Shown one piece after another: positions 27,171 through 36,507 of a stretch of 64,000 nucleotides of DNA (positions are counted from its first letter, which is position 1; each line of letters starts with the position of its first letter). The DNA is from BOG-931 sp963761525 (GTDB lineage: Bacteria > Pseudomonadota > Alphaproteobacteria > Rhizobiales > Xanthobacteraceae): assembly GCA_963761525.1 (NCBI GenBank), contig CAVXHG010000006.1:751813-815812 (forward strand), given 5' to 3'. A model generated the notes under the pieces. The model was not told the origin of the DNA and ran no database searches. It saw only the letters and a list, made by a program, of their open reading frames with translations. The position numbers and the translations under genes are program-made.

Positions 27171-28849
27171 ATGCCCAGCTTCGACTTTTCCATTCGCACG
27201 AAGCTCGCATTATGGGCTGGCCTCGGCGTGCTTCTCGTCGCCGGCATGCTGTTGGAACAGCAGATCGGTGACCGCTATGCCGGGCGGGAGCGTGCGGCCG
27301 CCAACGCCAAAGAACTTGCCGCCATCGAAGCCTTGCGCGCCGCTAAAGACCTGGGCGCGATGCAGCTCGAGCTGCGGGAAATGCGGCTGGCCGTCACGGC
27401 AACTGAGGTCGATCACGCTCAGGAGCTGCTGCATGCCGCGGCGGCGTCAGGCGGCCGGCACATCCAGACGGCGATTGGGCTCAGTGACGATCCGTCCGAC
27501 AAGCAGGGGCTCGACAAGATCGCAGGGCTTGCCCGGGATTACGTCGCGTTGAGCGACAATTATGCCGTCGTCGCCAAGGACTATGGCGACACGATGGAGA
27601 AGATATCAAGCGCCGGCAAACTCGGCGGCGCGATCACCGGCCAGATCGAGAGCGCAACGGCGGCGCTGCTGACCGAAGCCGAACAACGTACGGCGCAGGC
27701 CGGTTTGCAGCGCGTGCATGTTGGCCGGATGGATCTCGGCATCGGCTTGTTCGTCATTCTGGTGCTTGGCGGCATGGCCGCGTTTGGCGCTATCGCTATT
27801 GGCCGCCCGATCCGCCGTATCGGCGAAGTGCTGCTTGAGCTCGCTCACGGCAACAGGAATGTCGATGTTCCTTTCACATCGCGCCGCGATGAAATCGGCG
27901 ATAACGCGCGCGCCGCGCAGACGTTCAAGGAAAAGCTGGTCCGTATCGAGCAACTCGAGGATGCCGAGAAAGACACCGCGCAGCGCATGGCCGAGCAACG
28001 CCGCTCCGCCATGCATGAGCTCGCCGGCAAGTTCGAGGCTACGGTAGCCAGCGTCGTGCGCTCGGTGTCGGCTTCGTCGACCGAGCTGGAAGCCGCAGCG
28101 GAAGCGCTGGGTGCCACCGCGGGCACCACGCGGGATTTGACCGGACGGGTGCTGGCGGCGTCCAACGAGGCATCGACCAACGTTCAATCGGTGTCGGCGG
28201 CCACCGAGCAGCTGGTCGGCTCAATCGACGAGATTTCGCGGCAAGTCGAGGAGTCGACGCGGATTTCGCGCGACGCGGTGACCCAGGCCGAGAAGACCGA
28301 CGGGCGCATCGCCGACCTGATGCGCGCCGCCGGCCGCATCGGCGACGTCGTCAAGCTGATTACCGCGATCGCCGAGCAGACCAATCTGCTGGCGCTCAAC
28401 GCAACGATCGAGGCGGCGCGCGCCGGCGAGTCCGGCAGGGGCTTCGCCGTCGTCGCGCAGGAGGTCAAGGCGCTCGCCGCGCAAACCTCCAAAGCCACCG
28501 ACGAGATCGGGGTGCAGATTGCGGGCGTGCAGGCCGCGACCCGCGATTCGGTGACCAGCATCAAGGAGATCGGCAGCACCATTGGCGCGGATCTCCGAAA
28601 TCGCGGCAGCGATCACATCGGCGGTCAGCCTTCAGGCCACCACGACGCGCGAAATCGCCGGAAATCTCGAGTCCGCGACCTCAAGCGCGAGCCATGTCGC
28701 CGCAAATATTTCCAACGTCAACGACAGCAACAGCGAGATCACCTCGGCATCGTCGCAAATCCTGTCGTCGGCCAAGTTGCTGGCGCAGGACGGCAGCCGT
28801 CTGACCGGCGGAGCTGGAACAGCTTCTCGACGCGGTTTACGCGGCCTGA
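27171..28849 (+). CDS. Methyl-accepting chemotaxis protein, two frameshifts near the C-terminus
   Basis: Transmembrane chemoreceptor: membrane segment at about 11-29, sensory region 30-188 rich in helices, second membrane segment 190-210, HAMP 211-263, and the signalling hairpin AEQTNLLALNATIEAARAG near 400 that contacts CheA/CheW. The ligand is unknown. Net +1 breaks at 28586-28587 (GG[C/G]) and 28806-28807 (AC[C/G]) shift the last 85 residues; corrected, it ends LEQLLDAVYAA at the TGA 28847-28849, about 558 residues. No che genes are nearby. Confidence 0.87.
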
Positions 28850-28935
28850 CGCTTCCGGGAACAACCGCCCGGCCTCGACGGCATGCGAAGGGCGAGCTCC
28901 AACTCTGATCTTCTGAAAAACGCACGCAGCGAATA

Positions 28936-29301
28936 CTACTTTGCGCTATTGCCTTGTCCCTCACAGGGAAACGTTTTTCTAAGGCCCGCCAAAAGCACAA
29001 TCGATACGATCATGTCATCGGGATACGAATGGCTCTTTGCTTCCCGCATCAAAATGTCGTCGGCTTGTTCGGGAGTAAGCACCAACGTCGGCGGCAGGCA
29101 AAATAATGGTGCCGCGCCGGTACGGGGAAGGACGACGTTGACCGCGATAAGGCCATCCTTCAAGCCGTCCAAATAAATCGCATTTAAGATGCGTTGCTTT
29201 TCATCCTCTGGCGCTATGTAGTTTTTGAGCCGCAACGTTGAAGCGTTCGCACCGGAGGCGACGCACAAGGCGATTGCCGCACACATGATCCGCTTAATCA
29301 T
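28936..29301 (-). CDS. Small exported protein, Rap1a/Tai-like
   Basis: 121 residues with a signal peptide (IKRIMCAAIALCVASGANA). The mature part has the pattern YLDGLKDGL ... FCLPPTLVLTPEQ ... FPCEGQG with two cysteines, as in the Rap1a/Tai family; some members are immunity proteins against peptidoglycan amidases of type VI secretion, but most Bradyrhizobium-type members stand alone as here. GAGAGGGGCG supports the ATG at 29301. The family call is from the cysteine and FPC pattern only. Confidence 0.6.
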   Translation of the reverse strand: MIKRIMCAAIALCVASGANASTLRLKNYIAPEDEKQRILNAIYLDGLKDGLIAVNVVLPRTGAAPLFCLPPTLVLTPEQADDILMREAKSHSYPDDMIVSIVLLAGLRKTFPCEGQGNSAK

Positions 29302-29354
29302 TACGCGCCCCTCTCTCTGCCCAAGGCGACGATGCAGCAAAAGGTTACGGGCGG

Positions 29355-29570
29355 CTAGATCGTCACGACACCATCATTGGGCCGCAGCTTTTTCAGCGCC
29401 GCTTTTGCGATCAGCTCGACAGCTGAGGGGGCGATATTTTGACGAACGAGCGACACCACCAGCGAGATCGCAATTGACCGCTCTACATGCGTCTTGGCAG
29501 CGGAATACTGCCGACTTAAAAGGTACGGATAGGAGCGCCGAACATCAGCTAATCGTTTCACAGTCGACAT
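29355..29570 (-). CDS. Hypothetical small protein (71 aa)
   Basis: Not recognised. It has a basic N-terminus (STVKRLADVRRSYPYLL) and an amphipathic C-terminal helix (AVELIAKAALKKLRPNDG). The ribosome site is weak and a TTG upstream is an alternative start. It lies between an exported protein and tRNA-Gly on the opposite strand. Confidence 0.4.
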   Translation of the reverse strand: MSTVKRLADVRRSYPYLLSRQYSAAKTHVERSIAISLVVSLVRQNIAPSAVELIAKAALKKLRPNDGVVTI

Positions 29571-29629
29571 CCGATGTAAACGAACGTCAAACAAAAACGG
29601 GTCCAGAAAACCGCTAAGTAATTGAATTT

Positions 29630-29702
29630 GCGGGCGTAGTTCAATGGTAGAACATCAGCTTCCCAAGCTGATACGTGGGTTCGATTCCCATCGCCCGCTC
29701 CA
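29630..29702 (+). tRNA. tRNA-Gly (anticodon CCC)
   Basis: Full cloverleaf: acceptor stem GCGGGCG/CGCCCGC, D arm GTTC...GAAC, anticodon stem TCAGC/GCTGA around loop TTCCCAA (anticodon CCC), T arm GTGGG-TTCGATT-CCCAT, and an encoded CCA end. It reads GGG codons. No integrase or att repeat was seen next to it. Confidence 0.95.
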
Positions 29703-29790
29703 ACCTTCGCGCCTTTGGCGCTTCGGTTGGCGCGCCAACTGCCGCTATAATCTTGTCCTCGCGACTGAAAAACTTTGGAGGGAGCGTTCG

Positions 29791-30642
29791 ATGCCGGTTT
29801 CCAAGATCAATGGCTTCAACATCAACTGGCAGGTCGTCGGCGACCGCGGCCCGTGGGTCATGGCGACCACCGGCGGCCGCCGCGGCTACGACGAATTCGT
29901 CCCCATGGCGGAGAAGATCGCCAAGCATGGCTTTCGGGTCATGCTGCACGACCGCCGCAATACCGGCGCGTCCGATCTCTGGATCGACGGCGACGAGGGC
30001 GAGGAAGCTCCGTGGCTTGGCGACATGCACGAATTGATGCGCCAGAACGATGCGCTGCCGGCATTCTTCTGCGGCTCGTCGGCGGGCGCGCGCACCTCGA
30101 TCCGGTTCTATCTGAAATATCCGCAGGCGGTGCGCGGCCTGTTGCTGCTGCGCGTCACCGGCGGCGAGTTCGCTGCCAAGCGGCTGCCGGAAAATTACTA
30201 CGGCCAGTTCATCAAGACCGCGAAGGAAGGCGGCATGGCTGCCGTCTGCGAAATGGATGCGTGGAAGGAGCGCTTCAAGGAGAATCCGGCCGGCCGCGAT
30301 TATCTGGCGAAGCTCCCAGCCGACAAATTCATCGCTGTGTTCACGCGCTGGAAGGAAATCTTCGAGGCCGGCGGCAAGCATCCGGTCATGGGTGTGACCG
30401 AGCAGGAACTGCGCTCGATCAAGGTGCCGACCGTGATCATCCCCGGCAACGACCAGACCCATTCAAGCGCAAGCGCGGCGATTGCCCACAAGTACATTCC
30501 CGGCAGCGAGGTCCATCAGCTTCCGATCACGGATCAGGAAATGCCGCTCATCCCGTGGACCCAATGGGCTCCTCACGAGGACGAAATCGCCAACACATTC
30601 GTGAAATTCATGCAGCGCGTCATGGCGGCAAAAGCCGCCTGA
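29791..30642 (+). CDS. Alpha/beta hydrolase
   Basis: 283 residues. The nucleophile elbow is CGSSAGART near residue 94 (in place of G-x-S-x-G), preceded by HDRRNTGASD after beta strand 4, as in esterase and epoxide-hydrolase-like members. VPTVIIPGNDQTHSS carries the expected aspartate, and a conserved histidine is in WAPHEDEI. GGAGGGAGCG precedes the ATG. No signal peptide. Stands alone after tRNA-Gly; substrate unknown. Confidence 0.82.
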   Translation: MPVSKINGFNINWQVVGDRGPWVMATTGGRRGYDEFVPMAEKIAKHGFRVMLHDRRNTGASDLWIDGDEGEEAPWLGDMHELMRQNDALPAFFCGSSAGARTSIRFYLKYPQAVRGLLLLRVTGGEFAAKRLPENYYGQFIKTAKEGGMAAVCEMDAWKERFKENPAGRDYLAKLPADKFIAVFTRWKEIFEAGGKHPVMGVTEQELRSIKVPTVIIPGNDQTHSSASAAIAHKYIPGSEVHQLPITDQEMPLIPWTQWAPHEDEIANTFVKFMQRVMAAKAA

Positions 30643-30702
30643 GGCGCATTGTCGCTGCGGTTAACGGCAGAACCAGCAGACAAAGCCATGCACTAAAAGC
30701 TA

Positions 30703-30733
30703 TGCGCTAGCGGGTCGACTTCCAGCTAGCGCA
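30703..30733 (+). terminator. Hairpin with downstream T-run after the hydrolase gene
   Basis: TGCGCTAGC (30703-30711) pairs with GCTAGCGCA (30725-30733). A run of eight T begins about 12 bases later (30745), so it is a probable but imperfect terminator. Confidence 0.5.
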
Positions 30734-30820
30734 CTGTAGCTGCTATTTTTTTTCTTGATTGCGACGGCATGGTGACTATCCTCCCCGCCAAGAGCCTCGA
30801 ACGGCTCGGGGGATGGAAAT

Positions 30821-31027
30821 ATGGATCAGCAAACCGAAAAACGATCGGCCTGGAGCTGGTGGTATCTGCTCCTTCTCGTTCAATTCGTCTTCATGCTCTG
30901 GGTGCCGTTTTACAACACGGCGGAGCCGTCCTTCGTGGGCGTGCCGTTCTTTTATTGGTACCAGCTGCTCTGGGTCTTCATCAGCGCGATTCTGACCGCG
31001 ATCGTCTATTTCGCGACCAGCGAGTAA
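30821..31027 (+). CDS. DUF3311 small membrane protein
   Basis: 68 residues with two membrane segments (WWYLLLLVQFVFMLWVPF and YWYQLLWVFISAILTAIVYF) and the VPFFYWYQ centre typical of DUF3311. These proteins are regularly encoded just before sodium:solute symporters of the MctP type, as here (78-base gap), and are thought to assist that transporter. The ATG follows GGGGGATGGAAAT. Confidence 0.85.
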   Translation: MDQQTEKRSAWSWWYLLLLVQFVFMLWVPFYNTAEPSFVGVPFFYWYQLLWVFISAILTAIVYFATSE

Positions 31028-31104
31028 TTCGCGCGGCGCCGGGCAGCGGCTCGCGTCATCGCGAGACCGCAAACACACGAATTGGAATTTTCGGGGGGAA
31101 TACC

Positions 31105-32646
31105 GTGGCAGAAATCAATTGGACTGCACTCATCGTTTTCGTCGTGCTGTTCGCCTTCATTACCTGGTTGGGCTTTGCGGCCGCGAATTGGCGCAAGGGC
31201 GATCTCGATCAACTGCATGAATGGGGTCTTGGCGGCCGGCGCTTCGGCACGTTGACCACCTGGTTTCTGGTCGGCGGTGACATCTATACAGCCTATACCT
31301 TCATCGCGGTTCCGGCGCTGGCGTTCGGTGCCGGCGCGCTCGCCTTCTTCGCTATGCCCTACGCGGTGCTGATCTACCCGATCCTGTTTATGGTGTTTCC
31401 GCGGCTCTGGTACGTCTGCCGAAAGCACAGCTACATCACCGCCGGCGACTTCGTCCGGGGCCGCTACGGCAATCGCTGGCTGGCGCTGGCGATAACGATC
31501 ACCGGCATTGTTGCCACCATGCCGTATATCGCCTTGCAGCTTGTCGGCTTGCAGGTCGTGATCGGCGCGATGGGCATATCCGGCTCCGGCTTCATGGCCG
31601 AACTGCCGCTTCTCATCGCATTTATTATTCTCGCAGCCTTCACCTATTCGAGCGGCCTGCGCGCGCCGGCCTCGATCGCTATCGTCAAGGATCTCTTGAT
31701 CTACATTACTGCTTTTGTTGCCGTGATCGTGATTCCAATTCAGTTGGGTGGGTTCGCCAACATCTTCGCGAAAGTGCCGCCGGCCAAGCTGCTGCTCGCT
31801 GTCCCCGGTGCACACACTACCGGCAGCTACGGCGTCTACATTACGCTGGCGCTGGGCTCGGCAGTGGCGCTTTTCCTCTATCCGCATTCCATCACCGGAA
31901 TCCTGAGCGCCTCCAGTGGCCGCGCGGTGCGGCGCAACGGCGCGTTGCTGCCAGCCTACACATTCATGCTCGGCTTGCTGACGTTGCTCGGTCTCTTTGC
32001 CATTGCCGCCGGTGTTGGCACCGCGCCCGAATATGCCGCGGGCTTCAAACTGTTCGGCGCAAGTTTCGCGGTGCCGGCCCTGTTCCTGCACAGCTTCCCG
32101 GCCTGGTTCGTCGGTGTTGCTTTTGCGGCGATAGGCATCGGCGCGCTGGTGCCGGCGGCGATCATGTCGATCGCGGCGGCCAATCTCTATACACGCAATA
32201 TCCACCGGGAGTTCATCAATAGAAACCCGACCGACAGGCAGGAAGCGCGGATGGCGAAGTTGGTGTCGCTGATCGTCAAGGTCGGCGCGCTGATCTTCAT
32301 TCTGTCGTTGCCGACGCAATATGCCATTCAGCTGCAACTCCTCGGCGGTATCTGGATCATTCAGACCGCGCCGACGGTGATCGCGGGCGTCTATACCCGC
32401 TGGTTCAATGAATGGGCGCTGTTGATCGGCTGGCTGGTGGGCACTGTTGCCGGCACATGGATGGCTGTTTCGGTGAACTTCGGCGCCGCGTATACGCTAA
32501 CGCTCGGCGGTTACAGCTTTCCTGGCTACACCGCGTTTTTCACGGTGGTGCTCAACCTGGTCATAGCGATCATTCTAACGCCGGTGTTCAACGCGATGGG
32601 CGGCAAGAAAGTCGACGAGACCGTTCCTTCGGATTACTACGCGTAA
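31105..32646 (+). CDS. Sodium:solute symporter family protein (MctP-like)
   Basis: 513-residue inner-membrane symporter with about 13 membrane segments, starting at a GTG after GGGGGGAA. The order (DUF3311, then symporter) and the segments LHEWGLGGRRFGTLTTWFLVGGD (starting near residue 34) fit rhizobial monocarboxylate permease MctP, which takes up pyruvate, lactate or related acids. A strong terminator follows. No regulator is adjacent. Exact substrate is inferred. Confidence 0.85.
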   Translation: MAEINWTALIVFVVLFAFITWLGFAAANWRKGDLDQLHEWGLGGRRFGTLTTWFLVGGDIYTAYTFIAVPALAFGAGALAFFAMPYAVLIYPILFMVFPRLWYVCRKHSYITAGDFVRGRYGNRWLALAITITGIVATMPYIALQLVGLQVVIGAMGISGSGFMAELPLLIAFIILAAFTYSSGLRAPASIAIVKDLLIYITAFVAVIVIPIQLGGFANIFAKVPPAKLLLAVPGAHTTGSYGVYITLALGSAVALFLYPHSITGILSASSGRAVRRNGALLPAYTFMLGLLTLLGLFAIAAGVGTAPEYAAGFKLFGASFAVPALFLHSFPAWFVGVAFAAIGIGALVPAAIMSIAAANLYTRNIHREFINRNPTDRQEARMAKLVSLIVKVGALIFILSLPTQYAIQLQLLGGIWIIQTAPTVIAGVYTRWFNEWALLIGWLVGTVAGTWMAVSVNFGAAYTLTLGGYSFPGYTAFFTVVLNLVIAIILTPVFNAMGGKKVDETVPSDYYA

Positions 32647-32670
32647 GTCCGAAACCATCGTCTCAAAATG

Positions 32671-32702
32671 AAACCCCGCCGTGGCAGCACGGTGGGGTTT
32701 TT
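32671..32702 (+). terminator. Intrinsic terminator after the symporter
   Basis: AAACCCCGCCGTG pairs with CACGGTGGGGTTT across a 4-base loop and is followed by more T. It works for the plus-strand operon and, being A-flanked, may also serve the convergent SCO gene. Confidence 0.85.
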
Positions 32703-32731
32703 CATTTCAGGCGACGTCATCGCTTGCCGCG

Positions 32732-33334
32732 CTACATGTACTTGCGCAGTTCCGCGGCAGCGGCCTCAGGCTTTTGGTTGGTGACATCGAACGGCGCAAC
32801 GAAGTTGCCGGTCTTGTCCATCAGGTACACCACGGCGGTGTGGTCCATGGTGTAGTCGCCGTCCTTTAGCGGGATCTTCTTGGCGTAGACGCGGTATTCC
32901 TTGATCGCCGCGGCGATCGAAGCCTGATCGCCGGTGAGCCCGCGCACATGCGGATCGAAATTGGAAAGGTAGTCCTTCATGACCGCCTCGGTGTCGCGCT
33001 CGGGATCGACGGTGATGAACAGCGCACCGGTGCGGTCGGCGTCGGGTCCGAGTTGCTTCATCACCTGCGACATATCGAACAGCGTGGTGGGGCAGATGTC
33101 GGGACAGTGGGTGTAGCCGAAGAACACCAGGTACGGCTTGCCCTTCATGTCCTGGTCGGTAACGATCTTGCCGCTCTGGTCCTCAAGGTGGAACGGCCCG
33201 CCGACGGCGGCCGATGCCGAGCCGATTGGCGAGGTTGCGCGCCCGGTCACGAACAGGATGGCGACGAAAAACAGCACCAGGCCGCTAAGAAACGCGGCGA
33301 ATATCATCAGGATGCGGGAGGTCTTGTCGTTCAC
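32732..33334 (-). CDS. SCO1/SenC family copper chaperone
   Basis: 200 residues: membrane anchor at 8-30, then a thioredoxin fold in the periplasm. The copper ligands are Cys77 and Cys81 in THCPDICP and His165 in TMDHTAVV, so it is competent to deliver copper to the CuA site of cytochrome oxidase or to act as a thiol reductase. A GTG start at 33334 with CCGGAGAGC upstream is preferred; it lies 13 bases after a small membrane protein gene, an arrangement that suggests cotranscription. Confidence 0.87.
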   Translation of the reverse strand: MNDKTSRILMIFAAFLSGLVLFFVAILFVTGRATSPIGSASAAVGGPFHLEDQSGKIVTDQDMKGKPYLVFFGYTHCPDICPTTLFDMSQVMKQLGPDADRTGALFITVDPERDTEAVMKDYLSNFDPHVRGLTGDQASIAAAIKEYRVYAKKIPLKDGDYTMDHTAVVYLMDKTGNFVAPFDVTNQKPEAAAAELRKYM

Positions 33335-33347
33335 TACGGCTCTCCGG

Positions 33348-33509
33348 TCATCCGAAGCAGGCAGTAAAGCCGGCACGGATTGTTTCAAAAAATACCGTGG
33401 TTCCGTAATGCGCCCACAGTAAGACTGTGCCGGCGAGCAAAACCGCGCAGGCCGCGGCGATGGCCAGCGCCGGGCGTAATGTCAAAAGGGAAGCGGCAGC
33501 ATCAGGCAT
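33348..33509 (-). CDS. 53-residue membrane protein upstream of SCO
   Basis: Too short for ordinary calling but convincing: ATG at 33509, one hydrophobic segment AIAAACAVLLAGTVLLW and the ending YGTTVFFETIRAGFTACFG. I have seen similar tiny proteins ahead of SCO genes in Bradyrhizobium-like genomes. The stop lies 13 bases before the SCO start. It could be an assembly helper of the oxidase or of copper delivery; function unknown. Confidence 0.65.
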   Translation of the reverse strand: MPDAAASLLTLRPALAIAAACAVLLAGTVLLWAHYGTTVFFETIRAGFTACFG

Positions 33510-33584
33510 GAAGCAGGTTCCGGCTGCCTGTAAATAGGCGGGAACCTGCCGGGCGACAACCAGCTTTCGGCTAACTAAGCCGCT

Positions 33585-34046
33585 TTAGCGGCAGGGCTGA
33601 TAAAGCGCAGCAAGGTCGCGGCCGCGCATCTGAATGATATGCGGCGTCAATCCGCCATGCCGCGCGATCCAACCGCGGACGGCCGCCGGATAGAGCCGCA
33701 TCACCAATGCGCTACCCTCACGGGTCGGCACCAGCGAACGCGAAGCATCGTCGTAGTAGGACGCGGCATGGAACCCGAGCACCGCGCGCTGCGTCACGCA
33801 GATGTGGCTCGGCGGTACGATGCCGGTCAGCAGCGTGCACGCCGAGAGACACGGCCCATCGATCACGACACGCTCGCCGCTATCGCGGATCTGCTCGTAC
33901 TTTTGGACGAAGGAAGAGACTTCGCCGCCCGGATCGCTGACGATGCGAACTTCCGCCGACGCAGTCGACGGCATCACGATCGAGGACGCCACGAACATCA
34001 TGAAAGCCGACGCGAGCGCGCCAGCCAAGGCTGTCTGCCACTTCAT
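33585..34046 (-). CDS. Exported protein with Clp-protease-like serine motif
   Basis: 153 residues with a signal peptide cleaved near STASA|EV (31). The segment VVIDGPCLSACTLLTGIVP followed by AVLGFHAASY resembles the ClpP/crotonase-type serine-histidine arrangement of periplasmic COG3904-like proteins. Conserved cysteines could form a disulfide. The biochemical role is not known. Monocistronic by appearance. Confidence 0.65.
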   Translation of the reverse strand: MKWQTALAGALASAFMMFVASSIVMPSTASAEVRIVSDPGGEVSSFVQKYEQIRDSGERVVIDGPCLSACTLLTGIVPPSHICVTQRAVLGFHAASYYDDASRSLVPTREGSALVMRLYPAAVRGWIARHGGLTPHIIQMRGRDLAALYQPCR

Positions 34047-34580
34047 TTTGACGTCACCCTTTCCCCTGCAATCGCTCCCGACGCTGCCGTCGCATTATGG
34101 CAGGAGTTCGGGGATTGGAAAATTAAATCGCGCGCGCCGTTGCTTTTTTTGTTTGCGTGCAGTGCCGCAAGTTCCATCACCGCGGTGGTAACGGATGCGC
34201 TGCCGGAACTTTTTTCTGAACACATCGAGCTCCAAACACATCGAGCGGTGTGCGGCGCATCGCAAAATGCTCGCCGTGAAATACAGGTCGGGCTGACCTT
34301 GCGGTCTTTGCCTTGAAGCCTTGCCTTGAGGCATTGGCGCGTGCGGCTTCGGCTATCTATATTTGCACCATGCCCGGACGCCCTTGCAGACCCAGTGCCG
34401 ACATGAAGGAACTTTGGCGGCTCCTGCTTCCGGGCACGGACGTGCCGGCGTGCGGCGTAACCGACGAGGCGATTGCCGCGAGCGAGGGCGATACGGCAGG
34501 CCTGCCTGTTGAAACAGGTGCTCCGATGCAGGTTGACCAGCCCAACGGCTCTTCGATTTTTTCGCGAGCGCTTGCGAAAA

Positions 34581-35024
34581 TCAGGCGCTGACCGGCGATC
34601 CGGACAAGAGCTTTCTGCCAGTCTTCGCGGCTACGTCTCGCCGTCCCTTCAATTCTGCGAAGCCATGCATGCCGAGGTGCCATTGCAGCGCGACCACAGT
34701 TCCCTTGGTCGGTTGCAGGAGCGCCAGCGCGCCGAATGCGATAAACGGTAGCCAAATCAGGTATTGCAGCCAAATCGGCGGTGCAAATACCACTTCAACA
34801 ATGAGAACCGCAGGGATGGTGATATGCCCGATCACCACGATCACCAGGTAAGCCGGAAAATCATCGGCCCGTTGCGGGGTGAAGTCCTCGCCGCAAACCG
34901 CGCAATGGTCGGCGACCTTCAAAAAACGCCCGAACAGCTTGCCCTCGCCGCAGTTCGGGCAGCGCATGGTGAAGCCGCGCCAGAGCGCCTTGGTGAGGGA
35001 TACCGGTTGTTCGACGTTACGCAT
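34581..35024 (-). CDS. DUF983 membrane protein with zinc-ribbon N-terminus
   Basis: 147 residues. The N-terminus has two cysteine pairs, RCPNCGEGKLF and DHCAVCGEDF, as expected for a zinc ribbon; two membrane helices follow (YLVIVVIGHITIPAVLIVEVVF and YLIWLPFIAFGALALL, each given in part). The ATG at 35024 follows AAGGGG. It is divergent from the MocR regulator across 78 bases, so the operator repeats there may control it too. About 265 bases between its end and the exported protein show no convincing gene, only a weak 92-codon frame at 34313-34591. Confidence 0.82.
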   Translation of the reverse strand: MRNVEQPVSLTKALWRGFTMRCPNCGEGKLFGRFLKVADHCAVCGEDFTPQRADDFPAYLVIVVIGHITIPAVLIVEVVFAPPIWLQYLIWLPFIAFGALALLQPTKGTVVALQWHLGMHGFAELKGRRDVAAKTGRKLLSGSPVSA

Positions 35025-35050
35025 GGCGAAACCCCTTGATCTCGACTGAT

Positions 35051-35088
35051 CCATACAATAATCGTATTCATCCATACAGACCAGTACA
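35051..35088. promoter_or_regulatory. Direct repeats, candidate MocR operator
   Basis: CCATACA occurs at 35051-35057 and 35072-35078, exactly 21 bp (two helical turns) apart, with a related CCAGTACA at 35081-35088. They lie in the short divergent region between DUF983 and the MocR gene. MocR/GntR regulators often bind such direct repeats. Confidence 0.5.
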
Positions 35089-35102
35089 ATGTAGGGAATT
35101 GC

Positions 35103-36482
35103 ATGGATTGGGTCCCTACACTTTCGGAGTGGTCCGGCCCGGCTTTCACCCGCATCGTCGATGCGCTGGCGGCGGACATCACGAGCGGCCGGCTCCAGCG
35201 CGGCCAGCAGCTGCCGACCCACCGCGCGCTGGCGACCGTCCTCGATCTCGACCTGACGACCGTGACCCGCGCTTACGGCGAAGCGCGCCGGAGAGGGCTG
35301 ATTGAAGGGCAGGCCGGGCGTGGCACCTTCGTTTCCGAAACCACGGCGCGAACGCACGACAACATTTCGCATCCGGTCAAGATCGATCTCTCGATGAACG
35401 TTCCGCCGCAGCCGGTGGAAGCAAATCTCGATTTGCACATCGCGCAGGGCCTCAAGGCCATTCAGGACGAAGCGGGCCTAAGCGCTTTTCTGAATTACCG
35501 CGAGCCGGGCGGCAGCGACGATGAGCGTGACGTCGCTGTGCGATGGCTAAGGCGGCGCCTCCCGCACGCAGACCGCGAGCGTCTGCTGGTTTATCCCGGC
35601 AACCAGGCGATCCTGTTCAATGCCCTGCTCTCGCTCGCTTCGCGGGGCGATGTGGTGCTGACCGAAGCCCTGACATTCCCGGGAATGAAAGCCGCCGCGC
35701 GCGAACTGGGATTGCATCTGGTCGGTGTCGAGATGGACGCTGACGGCGTTCGGCCGGAGGCGTTGAAGTCGGCCTGCAGGCAATACAAACCCAAAGCGGT
35801 TTATCTCACCCCCACACTGCACAATCCGACCACTGCGACGATGCCGCAAAAGCGGCGCGAGGCGATTGCGGACATTATCACCAGCAGCAAGACGATCCTG
35901 ATCGAAGACGACGCTTATGGCTGGCTCGAGCCCAGCGTGTCGCCGATTGCGAATCTAATTCCCGAACGGACCTATCTTGCGGTGGGCTTGTCAAAGTGTA
36001 TCGCGCCGGCACTGCGTGTTTCCTATTTGCTGACGCCCGATGCGAATGCGGCGCATGCCATGCGTAACGCGCTCTCGGCGACTGCGCTGATGACCCCGCC
36101 GCTGATGGTGGCGCTGGTGACGCACTGGATCAGAACGGGAATTGCGGATCAGATTATTGCTGCGATCCGCAATGAAGCGGCCGGCCGCCAGCGTCTCGCC
36201 GGCAAGTTTCTGAAAGGGATTCCGTACGTGGCAGGAACCTACGGTCATCATCTTTGGATGCCGTTGCCGCGGCGTCGCGATCGCGCGGAATTCCTGGGTC
36301 AGGCTCTCAACCGCGGCTTGGCGCTGGTCGGTGACGACGCGTTTGCGGTCGATGCAACAACGTCCGAGCCGGCGGTTCGCGTTTGCATCGGTGCGCCGCG
36401 GACACGCGATGAACTCGCTCAAGGCCTGCGCGCCCTGGCGGAAGCGTTCACGTCGCCCTCACAAGCTGTACGGATTGTCTGA
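35103..36482 (+). CDS. MocR-family transcriptional regulator (GntR helix-turn-helix plus aminotransferase domain)
   Basis: 459 residues. The N-terminal winged helix (SGRLQRGQQLPTHRALATVL, about 32-51) binds DNA; residues from about 90 form a fold type I aminotransferase domain used as ligand sensor. The PLP lysine is Lys298 in VGLSKCIAPALRVSYL, and DDAYGWLE carries the pyridoxal-ring contact. It is divergent from DUF983 and converges on a catabolic operon; either may be its target. Confidence 0.88.
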   Translation: MDWVPTLSEWSGPAFTRIVDALAADITSGRLQRGQQLPTHRALATVLDLDLTTVTRAYGEARRRGLIEGQAGRGTFVSETTARTHDNISHPVKIDLSMNVPPQPVEANLDLHIAQGLKAIQDEAGLSAFLNYREPGGSDDERDVAVRWLRRRLPHADRERLLVYPGNQAILFNALLSLASRGDVVLTEALTFPGMKAAARELGLHLVGVEMDADGVRPEALKSACRQYKPKAVYLTPTLHNPTTATMPQKRREAIADIITSSKTILIEDDAYGWLEPSVSPIANLIPERTYLAVGLSKCIAPALRVSYLLTPDANAAHAMRNALSATALMTPPLMVALVTHWIRTGIADQIIAAIRNEAAGRQRLAGKFLKGIPYVAGTYGHHLWMPLPRRRDRAEFLGQALNRGLALVGDDAFAVDATTSEPAVRVCIGAPRTRDELAQGLRALAEAFTSPSQAVRIV

Positions 36483-36507
36483 ATTTTGGAGCGCTAAAGG
36501 CGTTCGG

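Noticed and set aside
29595..29790. Integration site at tRNA-Gly
   Set aside because: No integrase, no direct repeat of the tRNA 3' end and no change in gene content next to it.
34313..34591. 92-codon plus-strand gene
   Set aside because: Weak start context, no recognisable pattern and overlap with the end of DUF983; not supported enough to list as a gene.
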